This document shows positions 1 to 5,744 of a stretch of 7,717 nt of DNA, in pieces. Location: assembly GCA_943354525.1 (NCBI GenBank), contig CALRCI010000027.1, positions 1 to 7,717 on the forward strand. The letters run 5' to 3'. This DNA comes from Candidatus Nomurabacteria bacterium (GTDB lineage Bacteria > Patescibacteriota > Minisyncoccia > Phycocordibacterales > UBA9973). The stretch's first letter is position 1; each line of letters opens with the position of its first letter. A model generated the notes under the pieces. That model worked only from the letters and a program-made list of their open reading frames with translations, was not told the DNA's origin and searched no databases. The position numbers and the translations under genes are program-made.

Positions 1-1
1 A

Positions 2-106
2 CTCGACCGCGTGCTCCACCTCATCACTGAGCCGTACAAGGTTGCACAAGATTACGCAAAAGGCCCGAAAGGCATCATTATCACTATCGAACGCGATAAG
101 AAATAA
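2..106 (+). CDS. infC: Translation initiation factor IF-3, C-terminal end (partial)
   Basis: Open frame entering from the left edge and ending with TAA at 104-106; 34 residues remain, finishing in IERDKK. IF-3 binds the 30S subunit and discriminates the initiator tRNA and start codon. The remnant fits the last alpha-helix and beta-strand of the IF-3 C-terminal domain: an RV-containing helix, a segment rich in charged residues, then a hydrophobic strand (GIIITI) before a basic tail, where E. coli IF-3 has GRQMIMVLAPKK. Identity rests mainly on position: infC-rpmI-rplT is one of the most conserved gene orders in bacteria, and L35 follows 35 bp downstream. The similarity alone would be too weak to name it. 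Confidence 0.75.
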   Translation, partial: LDRVLHLITEPYKVAQDYAKGPKGIIITIERDKK

Positions 107-141
107 TCCGTTCAACGTAGTTCAGGATAAAGTTTAAATTT

Positions 142-327
142 ATGAAAACCAACAAATCATTTTCAAAGAGATTGAAGGTCACCGGCACGGGCAAATTGCT
201 CGGTCGCAAGCCTGGCTTCAACCACTTCAATGCCAAGCAGAGTCGAAGTACGCAATTGGCTGGCAAGCGCGCAGTACCGTTCGTCATGAAGAACAAGCCG
301 TCGAGCCATCTGCTCCCTTTTAATTAA
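142..327 (+). CDS. rpmI: 50S ribosomal protein L35 (bL35)
   Basis: A 61-residue, strongly basic protein; bL35 is normally about 60-66 residues. It opens with MKTNKSFSKRLKVTGTGK and contains the N-terminal pattern of the family (K-T-x-K-x-x-x-K-R-x-K-x-T-x-x-G-K) followed by the HFNAKQSR block, equivalent to the usual H-x-x-x-x-K-S segment. bL35 is a small 50S protein buried among the 23S rRNA helices near bL27 and uL15. It lies 35 bp after the infC-like stop and 47 bp before rplT, the expected operon order. The start is the first ATG and matches family length. An AGGA at 123-126 is about 15 bases upstream, further than an ideal Shine-Dalgarno distance. The C-terminus ends LLPFN, with no extension. 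Confidence 0.97.
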   Translation: MKTNKSFSKRLKVTGTGKLLGRKPGFNHFNAKQSRSTQLAGKRAVPFVMKNKPSSHLLPFN

Positions 328-338
328 TAAATAATTTT

Positions 339-366
339 CTAGAACCTAGCCCCTAGAAACTAGAAC
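339..366 (+). repeat. CTAG heptad array A (four CTAGNNN units)
   Basis: CTAG occurs at 339, 346, 353 and 360, exactly every 7 bases, with variable triplets AAC, CCC, AAA, AAC. The array fills most of the rpmI-rplT spacer and ends nine bases before the rplT ATG. The 12-base edge CTAGAACCTAAT (360-371) is repeated in inverse orientation at the edge of array B (5398-5409) inside the 23S gene. The array leaves no room for a Shine-Dalgarno sequence before rplT. See arrays B, C and D for the other members. Confidence 0.85.
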
Positions 367-374
367 CTAATCAT

Positions 375-722
375 ATGTCTCGAGTCAAACGTGGAGTTAT
401 AAAAATGAAGCGCCGTCGCAATACGCTGGCACAAGTCAAAGGCTATCGTCATGGACGCGGCAGCAAGGAAGCAATGGCGCGCGAAGCCATCCGCCATGCC
501 GGTCAGCACGCATTCGCCCACAGGAAGGACAAGAAAGGCGATCGCCGCTCGCTCAACCAGGTCAAGGTCAACGCAGGAGTTCGCGCGACAACCGGAGTTT
601 CATATTCGAAATTCATGGACGCGCTGAAGAAAAAGAACATCAAGCTCGATCGCAAGATCCTCGCCATCCTCGCCGAGAAACACCCTAAAACATTCGAACG
701 CATCGCCAAGAGTGTCGCATAA
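375..722 (+). CDS. rplT: 50S ribosomal protein L20 (bL20)
   Basis: A 115-residue basic protein, the usual bL20 length (about 115-120). bL20 is a primary binder of 23S rRNA needed early in 50S assembly, and in several bacteria it also represses its own operon by binding the leader mRNA. The N-terminus MSRVKRGV matches the conserved M-x-R-V-K-R-G start. A lysine/arginine-rich helix follows with the GYRHGRGS block (family GYRGARS), then the globular half with TGVSYSKFMDALKKKNIKLDRKILAILA, equivalent to family LSYSRFI-x-x-L-K-x-x-x-I-x-L-[ND]-R-K-x-L-A. That conserved start supports ATG 375, although an ATG at 405 has a better purine-rich sequence (GGAG) in front. No Shine-Dalgarno motif precedes 375, because the CTAG array ends there. 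The gene ends just before a bidirectional terminator. Confidence 0.97.
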   Translation: MSRVKRGVIKMKRRRNTLAQVKGYRHGRGSKEAMAREAIRHAGQHAFAHRKDKKGDRRSLNQVKVNAGVRATTGVSYSKFMDALKKKNIKLDRKILAILAEKHPKTFERIAKSVA

Positions 723-723
723 A

Positions 724-754
724 TAAAAAAATCCCCGAATGGGGATTTTTTATT
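724..754. terminator. Bidirectional intrinsic terminator between rplT and the MBL gene
   Basis: Eleven-pair stem (726-736 with 741-751; core ATCCCC/GGGGAT) around a GAAT loop, with A-rich and T-rich sides so that a U tract follows the stem on either strand. It ends the plus-strand ribosomal protein operon and the convergent minus-strand gene, whose TAA (750-752) lies inside the T tract. Confidence 0.9.
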
Positions 755-2123
755 TGCCGAGGGTGATCGTAACACTGGTTCCCCCTTCGGGTGCGCCGGC
801 GTTGACGCCGAGTTCGTGGTTGAGGCGCTGAGCGAGGAACATCGCTGACTTCGGCTCGCCCATGACGCAAAAGACTTGCTTCAAACTTGATTTAGTAAAC
901 GATACGAATTCGACGAGGTGATCGGAATCTTTGTGACCGGAGTAGCCGAGAATTTTCATGACGTTGGCTTTGATTGGAATCGTTTGACCATAGATACGAA
1001 TTTCTTTCTCTCCATCGATGATGTGACGGCCGAGCGTACCAACTGACTGATACCCGGTGAGAAGTAATGTATTGCGATCACTGCTCAGATAATTTTGTTC
1101 GTGATGGAGAATGCGTCCACCATTACTCATACCAGAGCCCGCGATGACGATCTTTGGATCAGGCACGGCGAGAATATGCTTGGAGCTCTCCGTCGTCTCA
1201 GTAATCGTGAGTCCGGGGAAATTAAACACATCGTCGCCAGATTTGATCAGCTTCTGCACAGTGTCGTTGAAGCATTCAGGATGGGCACGAAAGGCTGGCA
1301 GGAGATGGATGGCGAGCGGAGAGTCGAGGAATATCGGCTGGACGGCAATGAGTTTCTGATTGAGAATTTCGTTGATTTCGAGGAGCATTTCCTGGCTGCG
1401 TTCGAGTGAGAATGTCGGCACGACGAGCGTTCCCTGTCGCGCATGGTTGGAATTGATGATCGTGATGAGTTTCTCGCGGCGCATCTCGCGGCCTTCGTGA
1501 TTGCGGTCGCCGTAGACGGATTCCATGATGAGATATGAGACGTTTTCGAGATGGTCAGTATCACGAAGCAGCGTCGACGGACTATTCCCGAGATCGCCAG
1601 TGAAAACTATTTTCTCGCCGTTGTAGGTAAATTCGAGCATGGCCGAGCCGAGAATATGTCCGGCGTCGAGACAGCGCATGGAGAATCCCGGAGCGAGTTG
1701 TACGACTTCGTAATACGGAATGCCGCGCCAGAGCGAGAGCGATTTGTTTACCGTCTCTGCTGTGTAAATAGTATCGGCATGATGTAGTTTGTCATGTGAG
1801 AGAATTCCCATCGTGTCGTTCAGCATCGGCAGCGCAATATCGTGTGTCGCCTGCGTGGAAATTATTTTGCCTTGGAATCCATCGTAGACGAGTTTCGGAA
1901 TACGACCGATGTGATCGACGTGGCCGTGCGTGATAAAGAGATAGTCGATCGTTTTCGGATCATACGGAAATGGTTCCCAGTTCGAATCTTCGGCTTCCTT
2001 CTCGCCTTGTTCGAGTCCGCAGTCGATGAGAATTTTGAGTCCGGCGCCTTCAAAAAGAAAATTCGCGCCCGTGACCGAACCCGTACCGCCGACGAATGTG
2101 AGTTTGAATGTTTCAGATGACAT
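750..2123 (-). CDS. MBL-fold / beta-CASP RNase-like protein (YSH1/CPSF-like family)
   Basis: A 457-residue protein with the complete motif set of beta-CASP metallo-beta-lactamase nucleases. Motif II is HGHVDH at 66-71. H156 in DAGHILGSA is the motif III metal ligand and D177 in TGDLG is motif IV. The beta-CASP insert has E201 in ESVYGDRNH (motif A), GSGMSNGGR with H340/H341 (motif B) and H397 in YSGH (motif C). GYQSVGTLGR at 357-366 is also typical. The family cleaves or trims RNA using two zinc ions; bacterial relatives include the T. thermophilus TTHA0252 type. It lacks the long C-terminal domain of RNase J. The frame is open upstream to 2234, but that extension crosses a perfect hairpin and the end of the neighbouring gene. 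I chose ATG 2123 because the family fold begins there (KLTFVGGTGSVTG) and a TATACT box lies just upstream. The exact substrate is unknown. Confidence 0.93.
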   Translation of the reverse strand: MSSETFKLTFVGGTGSVTGANFLFEGAGLKILIDCGLEQGEKEAEDSNWEPFPYDPKTIDYLFITHGHVDHIGRIPKLVYDGFQGKIISTQATHDIALPMLNDTMGILSHDKLHHADTIYTAETVNKSLSLWRGIPYYEVVQLAPGFSMRCLDAGHILGSAMLEFTYNGEKIVFTGDLGNSPSTLLRDTDHLENVSYLIMESVYGDRNHEGREMRREKLITIINSNHARQGTLVVPTFSLERSQEMLLEINEILNQKLIAVQPIFLDSPLAIHLLPAFRAHPECFNDTVQKLIKSGDDVFNFPGLTITETTESSKHILAVPDPKIVIAGSGMSNGGRILHHEQNYLSSDRNTLLLTGYQSVGTLGRHIIDGEKEIRIYGQTIPIKANVMKILGYSGHKDSDHLVEFVSFTKSSLKQVFCVMGEPKSAMFLAQRLNHELGVNAGAPEGGTSVTITLGK

Positions 2124-2129
2124 GAGAAA

Positions 2130-2138
2130 AGTATACCA
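2130..2138 (-). promoter_or_regulatory. Extended -10 promoter of the MBL/beta-CASP gene
   Basis: On the minus strand the sequence reads TGG-TATACT, an extended -10 element (TGN-TATACT). A start 7 bases downstream falls on 2123, the A of the ATG, so a leaderless mRNA is predicted. No -35 hexamer is visible; that region is occupied by the inverted repeat at 2145-2192. Confidence 0.65.
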
Positions 2139-2144
2139 TACGCT

Positions 2145-2192
2145 ACCCAGGCCGGGCCTAGCGGTTCTGAATTTGCTAGGCCCGGCCTGGGT
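2145..2192. repeat. Perfect 18-bp GC-rich inverted repeat
   Basis: Arms 2145-2162 and 2175-2192 are perfectly complementary, with a 12-base loop. It lies between the stop of the membrane protein gene (2198) and the -10 box of the beta-CASP gene, 9 bases from that box. It lacks a U tract on the minus strand, so it is not a standard intrinsic terminator. It could be an operator, an mRNA 3'-end stabiliser for the upstream gene, or a REP-like element. Confidence 0.9.
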
Positions 2193-2197
2193 GACTA

Positions 2198-2614
2198 TTA
2201 TATTTTCTTTCGCAAGAGATACAGAAGCGCGCACGTTCCACCCGAGAGATCGAAGAAAATATCAGAAACTGAATCGAGAGGGTTGGCGAGAATTGCATGT
2301 GTGATATCTTGGACGCCGTATTCATACGCTTCCCAGCCACCACCGACGATGAGTACGAAACCAATGACTGTAATGGCAAGCGTGGCGAGAGACGTGATAT
2401 GGCGGTGGATGAATTTGATACCCCAACAGCCGAGCAATCCGAGAAAAAACCCGCCCGCGAAGTGCATCGGCATATCAAACCACCAGATTTGTGAGTACCA
2501 GTAGAAGTAAATTGCGATACTATTGACGGCGAGTATTGCCAGAATAACGAAGAGGAGTTTGCGAGCAAGCTGTGCGCGCGATGGCAGGACGGTATTGATT
2601 GAAAAAGGTTCCAT
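2198..2614 (-). CDS. Small four-helix membrane protein, YjdF/DUF2238-like
   Basis: A 138-residue hydrophobic protein with about four predicted membrane helices: roughly 19-40 (LLFVILAILAVNSIAIYFYW), 48-69, 76-94 and 117-135, and a short basic C-terminus (RKKI). Acidic and histidine residues occur near or within the helices in a recognisable order: D47 and H51 in FDMPMHFAGG, E95 and E98 in WEAYEYG, then D114, D118 and D122 in the D-S-V-S-D-I-F-F-D-L-x-G-G stretch. This HF-x-GG ... WE-x-x-E ... D-x-x-x-D-x-x-x-D-x-x-G spacing resembles the YjdF/DUF2238 and VanZ-like families of unknown biochemical role; I infer membership from memory of the pattern only. The start ATG 2614 lies 7 bases past a TATACT box, so translation is probably leaderless. 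It follows the candidate RNA terminator at 2630-2663. Confidence 0.75.
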   Translation of the reverse strand: MEPFSINTVLPSRAQLARKLLFVILAILAVNSIAIYFYWYSQIWWFDMPMHFAGGFFLGLLGCWGIKFIHRHITSLATLAITVIGFVLIVGGGWEAYEYGVQDITHAILANPLDSVSDIFFDLSGGTCALLYLLRKKI

Positions 2615-2620
2615 AGGAGC

Positions 2621-2626
2621 AGTATA
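2621..2626 (-). promoter_or_regulatory. -10 box (TATACT) of the membrane protein gene
   Basis: On the minus strand TATACT sits so that +1 is predicted at 2614, the first base of the start codon. It directly follows the U tract of the terminator at 2630-2663. No convincing -35 element or TGN extension is present. Confidence 0.5.
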
Positions 2627-2629
2627 TAT

Positions 2630-2663
2630 AAAAAAATCCCCTAGGGCTATAGACCCAAGCGGA
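2630..2663 (-). terminator. Intrinsic terminator of the candidate structured RNA
   Basis: On the minus strand, 2663-2654 pairs with 2646-2637 over ten positions with two 1x1 mismatches (G-G and U-U) around a 7-base loop, and is followed at once by seven Ts (2636-2630). It lies between the structured RNA and the membrane protein start, so it is either the 3' end of a separate small RNA or an attenuator in front of that gene. Confidence 0.65.
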
Positions 2664-2794
2664 GCTTTTTAGGATTATTTACAAAATAGTACCCTAGCGT
2701 TGAAGCTAAGTGGGCTCACGCAAACGACTCCAAGGAGCAGTCCGACGTATAATCCCTTAAAAAAGTGTTCTAGGTACTACTTTCAAATAACCCT
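2630..2794 (-). ncRNA. Candidate structured small RNA (6S-like topology, unassigned)
   Basis: No protein gene is credible in 2615-2909. On the minus strand, 2795-2770 pairs with 2697-2670 to form a 27-bp helix with only two single-base bulges (G2682, G2694) and four-fold use of wobble-compatible positions (for example G2791-U2674, G2784-U2681, G2780-U2686), which points to selection as RNA. Inside is a bubble of about 11 bases (2769-2759) opposite about 10 (2707-2698; this side can form a small UAGC/GCUA hairpin). An irregular apical arm follows (2758-2708: AAG/CUU, GG/CC, ACG/CGU, GACU/AGUC). A promoter predicts +1 at 2794, on the base of the helix, and a terminator ends at 2630. Closing stem, central bubble and apical stem are the layout of 6S RNA, which mimics an open promoter for RNA polymerase. 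No sequence signature confirms that; a riboswitch-like leader of the downstream gene is the main alternative. Confidence 0.5.
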
Positions 2795-2800
2795 ATTCCC

Positions 2801-2828
2801 AGTATACTCACCGCCACCATCCACGCAA
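2801..2828 (-). promoter_or_regulatory. Promoter of the candidate structured RNA
   Basis: On the minus strand, TTGCGT (2828-2823), a 16-base spacer and TATACT (2806-2801) form a sigma-70-like promoter. Predicted +1 is 2794. The -35 hexamer lies within a 7-bp inverted repeat (2819-2825 with 2829-2835, loop CAA), so the site may be bound by a regulator. Confidence 0.5.
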
Positions 2829-2909
2829 CGTGGATAACCGATACGACACGTTTTATGCGGCACGCAATAAGTCTAAATCAGAAAAAATGCAAGGGGAAAT
2901 GTGAAAAAT

Positions 2910-3566
2910 CTATAAAACGCTTTCTTTTAAGGATTCTATGATAGGTTTTACAGAATCATCCGTAATATCTTCCGGTTTGAGATCATGCGTGAGCGCGAAA
3001 ATTTGTTTTTCCATGTCTCTGCCACAGTCTACAAGCTTCAGCCAATCAGATTTTGGCAGACTTGGCTTGAGCGCGTGATTGGAATAGCGTTTCCCTGCTT
3101 CAGCCATGCGCTCATCATAGGAGCATATGCGCAAAGGACTCACACGGCCGTCGGCATAATGCAGAATTTTCTTTTCCAGATCATCTGAGTCACGATGCGA
3201 ACACAGTGCTTTGAATTCATTCTGATCCACAAGTTCAATAACGCGCGGAGATGCTCCGAGCTCACGGGCAATTTCTACGTTGGCAATGTGTTCGTTCTGT
3301 CCGTACCGGCGCATGAATTCTGCTTGAAGCGCTTTTTCCTTTTCAACCTCCTCATCACTGTATCCGAAAAGCTCTTTGGAATGTGTAAAATCAAACTTAA
3401 CGACATTCCCCATATCATGGAGCAACGCCGCAATTATCAAACTATCCCGATCAACGACGTCGATATGCGCGGCAATTTGTGACGCGACCGCGGCAACCTT
3501 CAACTGATGGAGTTGTAAGTTCAGTGGAATTTTATATTCATTGTAGATGTCTATGATGTTTCGCAT
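2910..3566 (-). CDS. HD-domain metal-dependent phosphohydrolase
   Basis: A 218-residue protein with the HD-superfamily metal site: H20 in LQLHQLKVA, the H50-D51 doublet in ALLHDMGNVVKFDF, and D139 in HYADGRVSP. HD enzymes hydrolyse phosphoester bonds in nucleotides or related substrates; the substrate here cannot be told. The second half is charged and helical (DEEVEKEKALQAEFMRRYG) and carries no recognisable second domain. The frame is open to 3710, but that extension runs through the end of ndk and its terminator in another frame. I chose ATG 3566 because the HD fold begins there and the added 48 residues are translated hairpin. No Shine-Dalgarno motif is present. It lies 46 bp after ndk on the same strand, with a terminator in between, and is followed by the region of the candidate small RNA. 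Confidence 0.85.
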   Translation of the reverse strand: MRNIIDIYNEYKIPLNLQLHQLKVAAVASQIAAHIDVVDRDSLIIAALLHDMGNVVKFDFTHSKELFGYSDEEVEKEKALQAEFMRRYGQNEHIANVEIARELGASPRVIELVDQNEFKALCSHRDSDDLEKKILHYADGRVSPLRICSYDERMAEAGKRYSNHALKPSLPKSDWLKLVDCGRDMEKQIFALTHDLKPEDITDDSVKPIIESLKESVL

Positions 3567-3570
3567 GGAT

Positions 3571-3601
3571 AAAAATACAAAATCTGCCGAAGCAGATTTT
3601 G
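3571..3601 (-). terminator. Intrinsic terminator after ndk (UUCG tetraloop)
   Basis: On the minus strand a perfect 10-bp stem (3601-3592 with 3587-3578) closed by a TTCG loop is followed by TATTTTTAT. It ends ndk transcription 12 bases after its stop. Its T tract runs to within five bases of the next ATG (3566) and includes TATTTT at 3577-3572, which sits at the distance of a -10 box for a leaderless start. Confidence 0.85.
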
Positions 3602-3612
3602 TGACTGTAAAA

Positions 3613-4089
3613 TTATTTCTTGTGCTCGGCGTAGATGAAATCAGTATCAATTTTCTGATAGACAAAAATTTCTTCATCTTTGAAAAATCTCTTGATTTCA
3701 ACGACACCACTTTCTACTGAATCAGATGCATGCACGATATTGGACTGGGTTGAGAGCGAGAAATCACCACGAATCGTGCCTGCGGTAGCTTCCCATGCCT
3801 TCGTCGGACCGACGATGAGACGAATCGCTGAAACTGCATTAATACCTTCAACCGCCATGACAATAACCGGACATGCTTTCATGAAGTCGCGAATACCCGA
3901 GAAGAATGGCTTATCAACAATATGCGCATAGTGTTCTTCGAGCATGGCATTTTCAATATTCATCATTTTCGTGCCGATGATTTTGAGGCCTTTGCGCTCA
4001 ATGCGGGAGATGATTTCACCAACGAGATTGCGCTGAACTGCATCCGGCTTGATGATGATGAGAGATTTTTCGTACATTGGTTCTGACAT
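3613..4089 (-). CDS. ndk: Nucleoside diphosphate kinase
   Basis: A 158-residue cytosolic enzyme that transfers the gamma-phosphate of ATP to nucleoside diphosphates through a phosphohistidine, balancing NTP and dNTP pools. The N-terminal strand SLIIIKPDAVQRNLVGEI contains the family K-P-D-A-V motif (K14). ERKGLKIIGTKM follows, then GPTKAWEATAGTIRGDFS (family G-T-x-R-G-x-[FY]). The active-site block NIVHASDS carries the catalytic H120 (family N-x-[VI]-H-[GA]-S-D-S). NDK is usually 135-150 residues; the excess is a few residues before the first strand and a C-terminal tail (IDTDFIYAEHKK). ATG 4089 is used; ATG 4077 is also possible since the fold begins at residue 7. It has its own promoter at the end of the CYTH gene and a terminator directly downstream, so it is probably monocistronic. 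Confidence 0.96.
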   Translation of the reverse strand: MSEPMYEKSLIIIKPDAVQRNLVGEIISRIERKGLKIIGTKMMNIENAMLEEHYAHIVDKPFFSGIRDFMKACPVIVMAVEGINAVSAIRLIVGPTKAWEATAGTIRGDFSLSTQSNIVHASDSVESGVVEIKRFFKDEEIFVYQKIDTDFIYAEHKK

Positions 4090-4120
4090 ATATATAAATT
4101 CTAAACTGATAAGTACGGAT

Positions 4121-4149
4121 ACTATAGCAGAAAACTCCTCAATTTACAA
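4121..4149 (-). promoter_or_regulatory. Promoter of ndk
   Basis: On the minus strand, TTGTAA (4149-4144, overlapping the CYTH stop codon), a 17-base spacer and TATAGT (4126-4121), which is preceded by TGC and so is an extended -10. Predicted +1 is about 4114, giving a leader of roughly 25 bases with no Shine-Dalgarno motif. Confidence 0.6.
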
Positions 4150-4719
4150 CGATTTTTTGATCTGATTCTCAAAGGTCAGAATTGAATAATCATTTTCATT
4201 GATGCCATTAAGCGCATAGACTTGCATTGTCTGGCAGCGTATGTGGTCATCCCAGTTGAAGCCGAGCGCACGAGCAATGCTCTCTACGGAAGCCCAGTCA
4301 GATCCTTCAATCTCAAGATACGGCGGCAACAGCGGCCACGTGTCTATATCAAATTCAATCGAGCCAAGCGTATAGCGAGTCCTCTTATTTTCTTCATAAA
4401 ACTTTTCTACCAATCCGATCGCCTTCAGTAATTGATCGGCAGTAGCAAAATCACTCACGGTAACTTCGATTTCTTTCGTGCCGCCGTCTTTGAGTGCATT
4501 CGTTTCTGCACCGAACCGTTGTTTGTACGTAAACGTAACTTTGTCGCCTTCATCGCGCAAACGCACCCATGCACCCTTGCTCGAAAGCGACGCATCGGCG
4601 AAGTCATATGTCTTTCGCTTGTACATATAGTCGCCGGCTTTCACTGCGCCTAACTTCCGCAATTTCTCTTCGAGGGCAGGAACATCAATATTCAGAAATT
4701 TTACTTCGATTTCTTCCAT
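4144..4719 (-). CDS. CYTH-domain protein (class IV adenylate cyclase / triphosphatase family)
   Basis: A 191-residue protein opening with MEEIEVKFL, which contains the CYTH signature E-x-E-x-K (E3, E5, K7) at the very N-terminus. Alternating charged residues on predicted strands follow, as expected for a triphosphate tunnel: K34/R35 in YKRKTYDF, WVRLRDEGDKVTFTYKQR near 51-68, KEIEVTVSDF near 82-91, an ENKRTRYTLG strand, EFDIDTWPLLPPYLEIEG near 122-139, then a helical end. CYTH enzymes act on triphosphates (CyaB adenylate cyclase, thiamine triphosphatase, inorganic triphosphatase); the D-x-W-P-x-x-P-x-x-L-E-I-E-G stretch is typical of the CyaB/ThTPase branch. The substrate cannot be decided. 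The start matches the position of the signature and lies 10 bases after an extended -10 box. It is the first gene after the rRNA operon terminator and reads towards ndk. Confidence 0.88.
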   Translation of the reverse strand: MEEIEVKFLNIDVPALEEKLRKLGAVKAGDYMYKRKTYDFADASLSSKGAWVRLRDEGDKVTFTYKQRFGAETNALKDGGTKEIEVTVSDFATADQLLKAIGLVEKFYEENKRTRYTLGSIEFDIDTWPLLPPYLEIEGSDWASVESIARALGFNWDDHIRCQTMQVYALNGINENDYSILTFENQIKKSL

Positions 4720-4728
4720 GATTTTTCG

Positions 4729-4737
4729 AGTATATCA
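4729..4737 (-). promoter_or_regulatory. Extended -10 promoter of the CYTH gene
   Basis: On the minus strand TGA-TATACT. Predicted +1 is 4722, three bases before the ATG, so the mRNA is essentially leaderless. The -35 region is taken up by a 9-bp inverted repeat (4743-4761), a possible operator. Confidence 0.6.
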
Positions 4738-4742
4738 TATTC

Positions 4743-4818
4743 TCATAGGTCGGACCTATGATGGTGAGGAGTTCAACTCCTCACCGATACAGACCTGGAC
4801 ACCGGACCGTGGTCCGGT
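4743..4818. repeat. Three tandem palindromes upstream of the CYTH gene
   Basis: Three unrelated perfect inverted repeats follow one another: 4743-4751/4753-4761 (9-bp arms, 1-base centre), 4763-4773/4775-4785 (11-bp arms, 1-base centre) and 4801-4808/4811-4818 (8-bp arms, 2-base centre). The tiny centres suit dyad protein-binding sites or cruciform DNA better than RNA hairpins. They fill the space between the 5S terminator and the CYTH promoter. Confidence 0.85.
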
Positions 4819-4819
4819 A

Positions 4820-4854
4820 TGACAAAAAGCGAAAACAAATTGTTCTCGCTTTTT
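4820..4854 (-). terminator. Intrinsic terminator of the rRNA operon
   Basis: On the minus strand 4854-4842 pairs with 4836-4824 over 13 positions (one G-U) around a 5-base loop, ending in a U-rich arm. It lies 15 bases past the end of 5S rRNA. Confidence 0.85.
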
Positions 4855-4868
4855 GTTTTTCAAGTTCT

Positions 4869-4982
<114 letters not shown>

Positions 4983-5405
4983 AAAACTCGATCTCGATCA
5001 TGCAACCGCACCAAATGAATACAGAGGTACGGACGTGCGCACTTCAGCTTACGCTTCAGCACGAATACACGCAAATTTTTTCAATGTGATTTCCAAATTT
5101 CCTAATAGGAATCGAACAATTAGTACGCCTCGGCTGAAGCCATTACTGGCCTTACACCTAGCGCCTATCAACGTAATCATCTCTTACGTTTCTCAAACGA
5201 TTCCTTATCTTGAAGCTGGCTTCCCTCTTAGATGCTTTCAGAGGTTATCCATTCCCAACATAGCTACCGAGCGATCCCACGGGCGTGAGAGCTCGTACAC
5301 CAGAGGTCAGTCCACTTCGGTCCTCTCGTACTAGAAGCAGATCTTCTCAAGAATCAACGAGTGCAGTAGATAGGAGACCAACCTGTCTCACGCAATAATT
5401 AGGTT

Positions 5406-5430
5406 CTAGTTTCTAGTTGCTAGGTTCCAG
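5406..5430 (-). repeat. CTAG heptad array B (intron 3' tail)
   Basis: CTAG at 5406, 5413 and 5420 in exact 7-base register; a fourth unit at 5427 is CCAG. The flank at 5398-5409 is the exact reverse complement of the 12-base edge of array A (360-371). It lies in the 3' tail of the 2593 intron after P9, where 5400-5407 can also pair with 5453-5460. Confidence 0.8.
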
Positions 5431-5744
5431 TAGAACCCGCAGACAAAAAACAAGAACCTACTTCCATTACTGGAAGGATTGGACTATACATTCTCGCATT
5501 TCTGCGAGGCCGGTTTGTAGTCTCTACAAAGAAAATAAATTATTTTCTTCTCGGTATTGTCCCTGAAATATATTCAGTAGGATTCCACCGAAAACCCCGA
5601 CTTCTTTCTTATTCTCAAAATAAAGAATAAGAACCGCCGTGATGCATACATACTGTATGCGTGGTTGAATTTCGATTTAAACAGTTCTAATTCTCAATGA
5701 ATTATTTCCCTCTGTGGGTTCAAACGGTCCAGCACTCAAAGTTG

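Noticed and set aside
1095..2120. Plus-strand frames opposite the beta-CASP gene (1095-1409, 1551-1787, 1842-2120)
   Set aside because: These are shadows of a well-supported gene with a full catalytic motif set on the minus strand.
2145..2192. The GC-rich hairpin as an intrinsic terminator of the membrane protein gene
   Set aside because: No U tract follows the stem on the minus strand; it is listed as an inverted repeat of unknown role.
2124..2234. N-terminal extension of the beta-CASP gene to 2234
   Set aside because: The extension reads through the 18-bp hairpin and the end of the membrane protein gene, and the family fold begins at ATG 2123.
2630..2794. tmRNA, RNase P RNA or SRP RNA in the intergenic region
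   Set aside because: No tRNA-like ends, no RNase P conserved regions and no SRP GGAA-tetraloop domain were found on either strand.
3567..3710. N-terminal extension of the HD gene to 3710
   Set aside because: It overlaps the end of ndk and its terminator in another frame and adds no domain.
4983..5096. A tRNA gene in the 23S-5S spacer
   Set aside because: No cloverleaf, T-loop or acceptor pairing was visible; it appears to be plain spacer.
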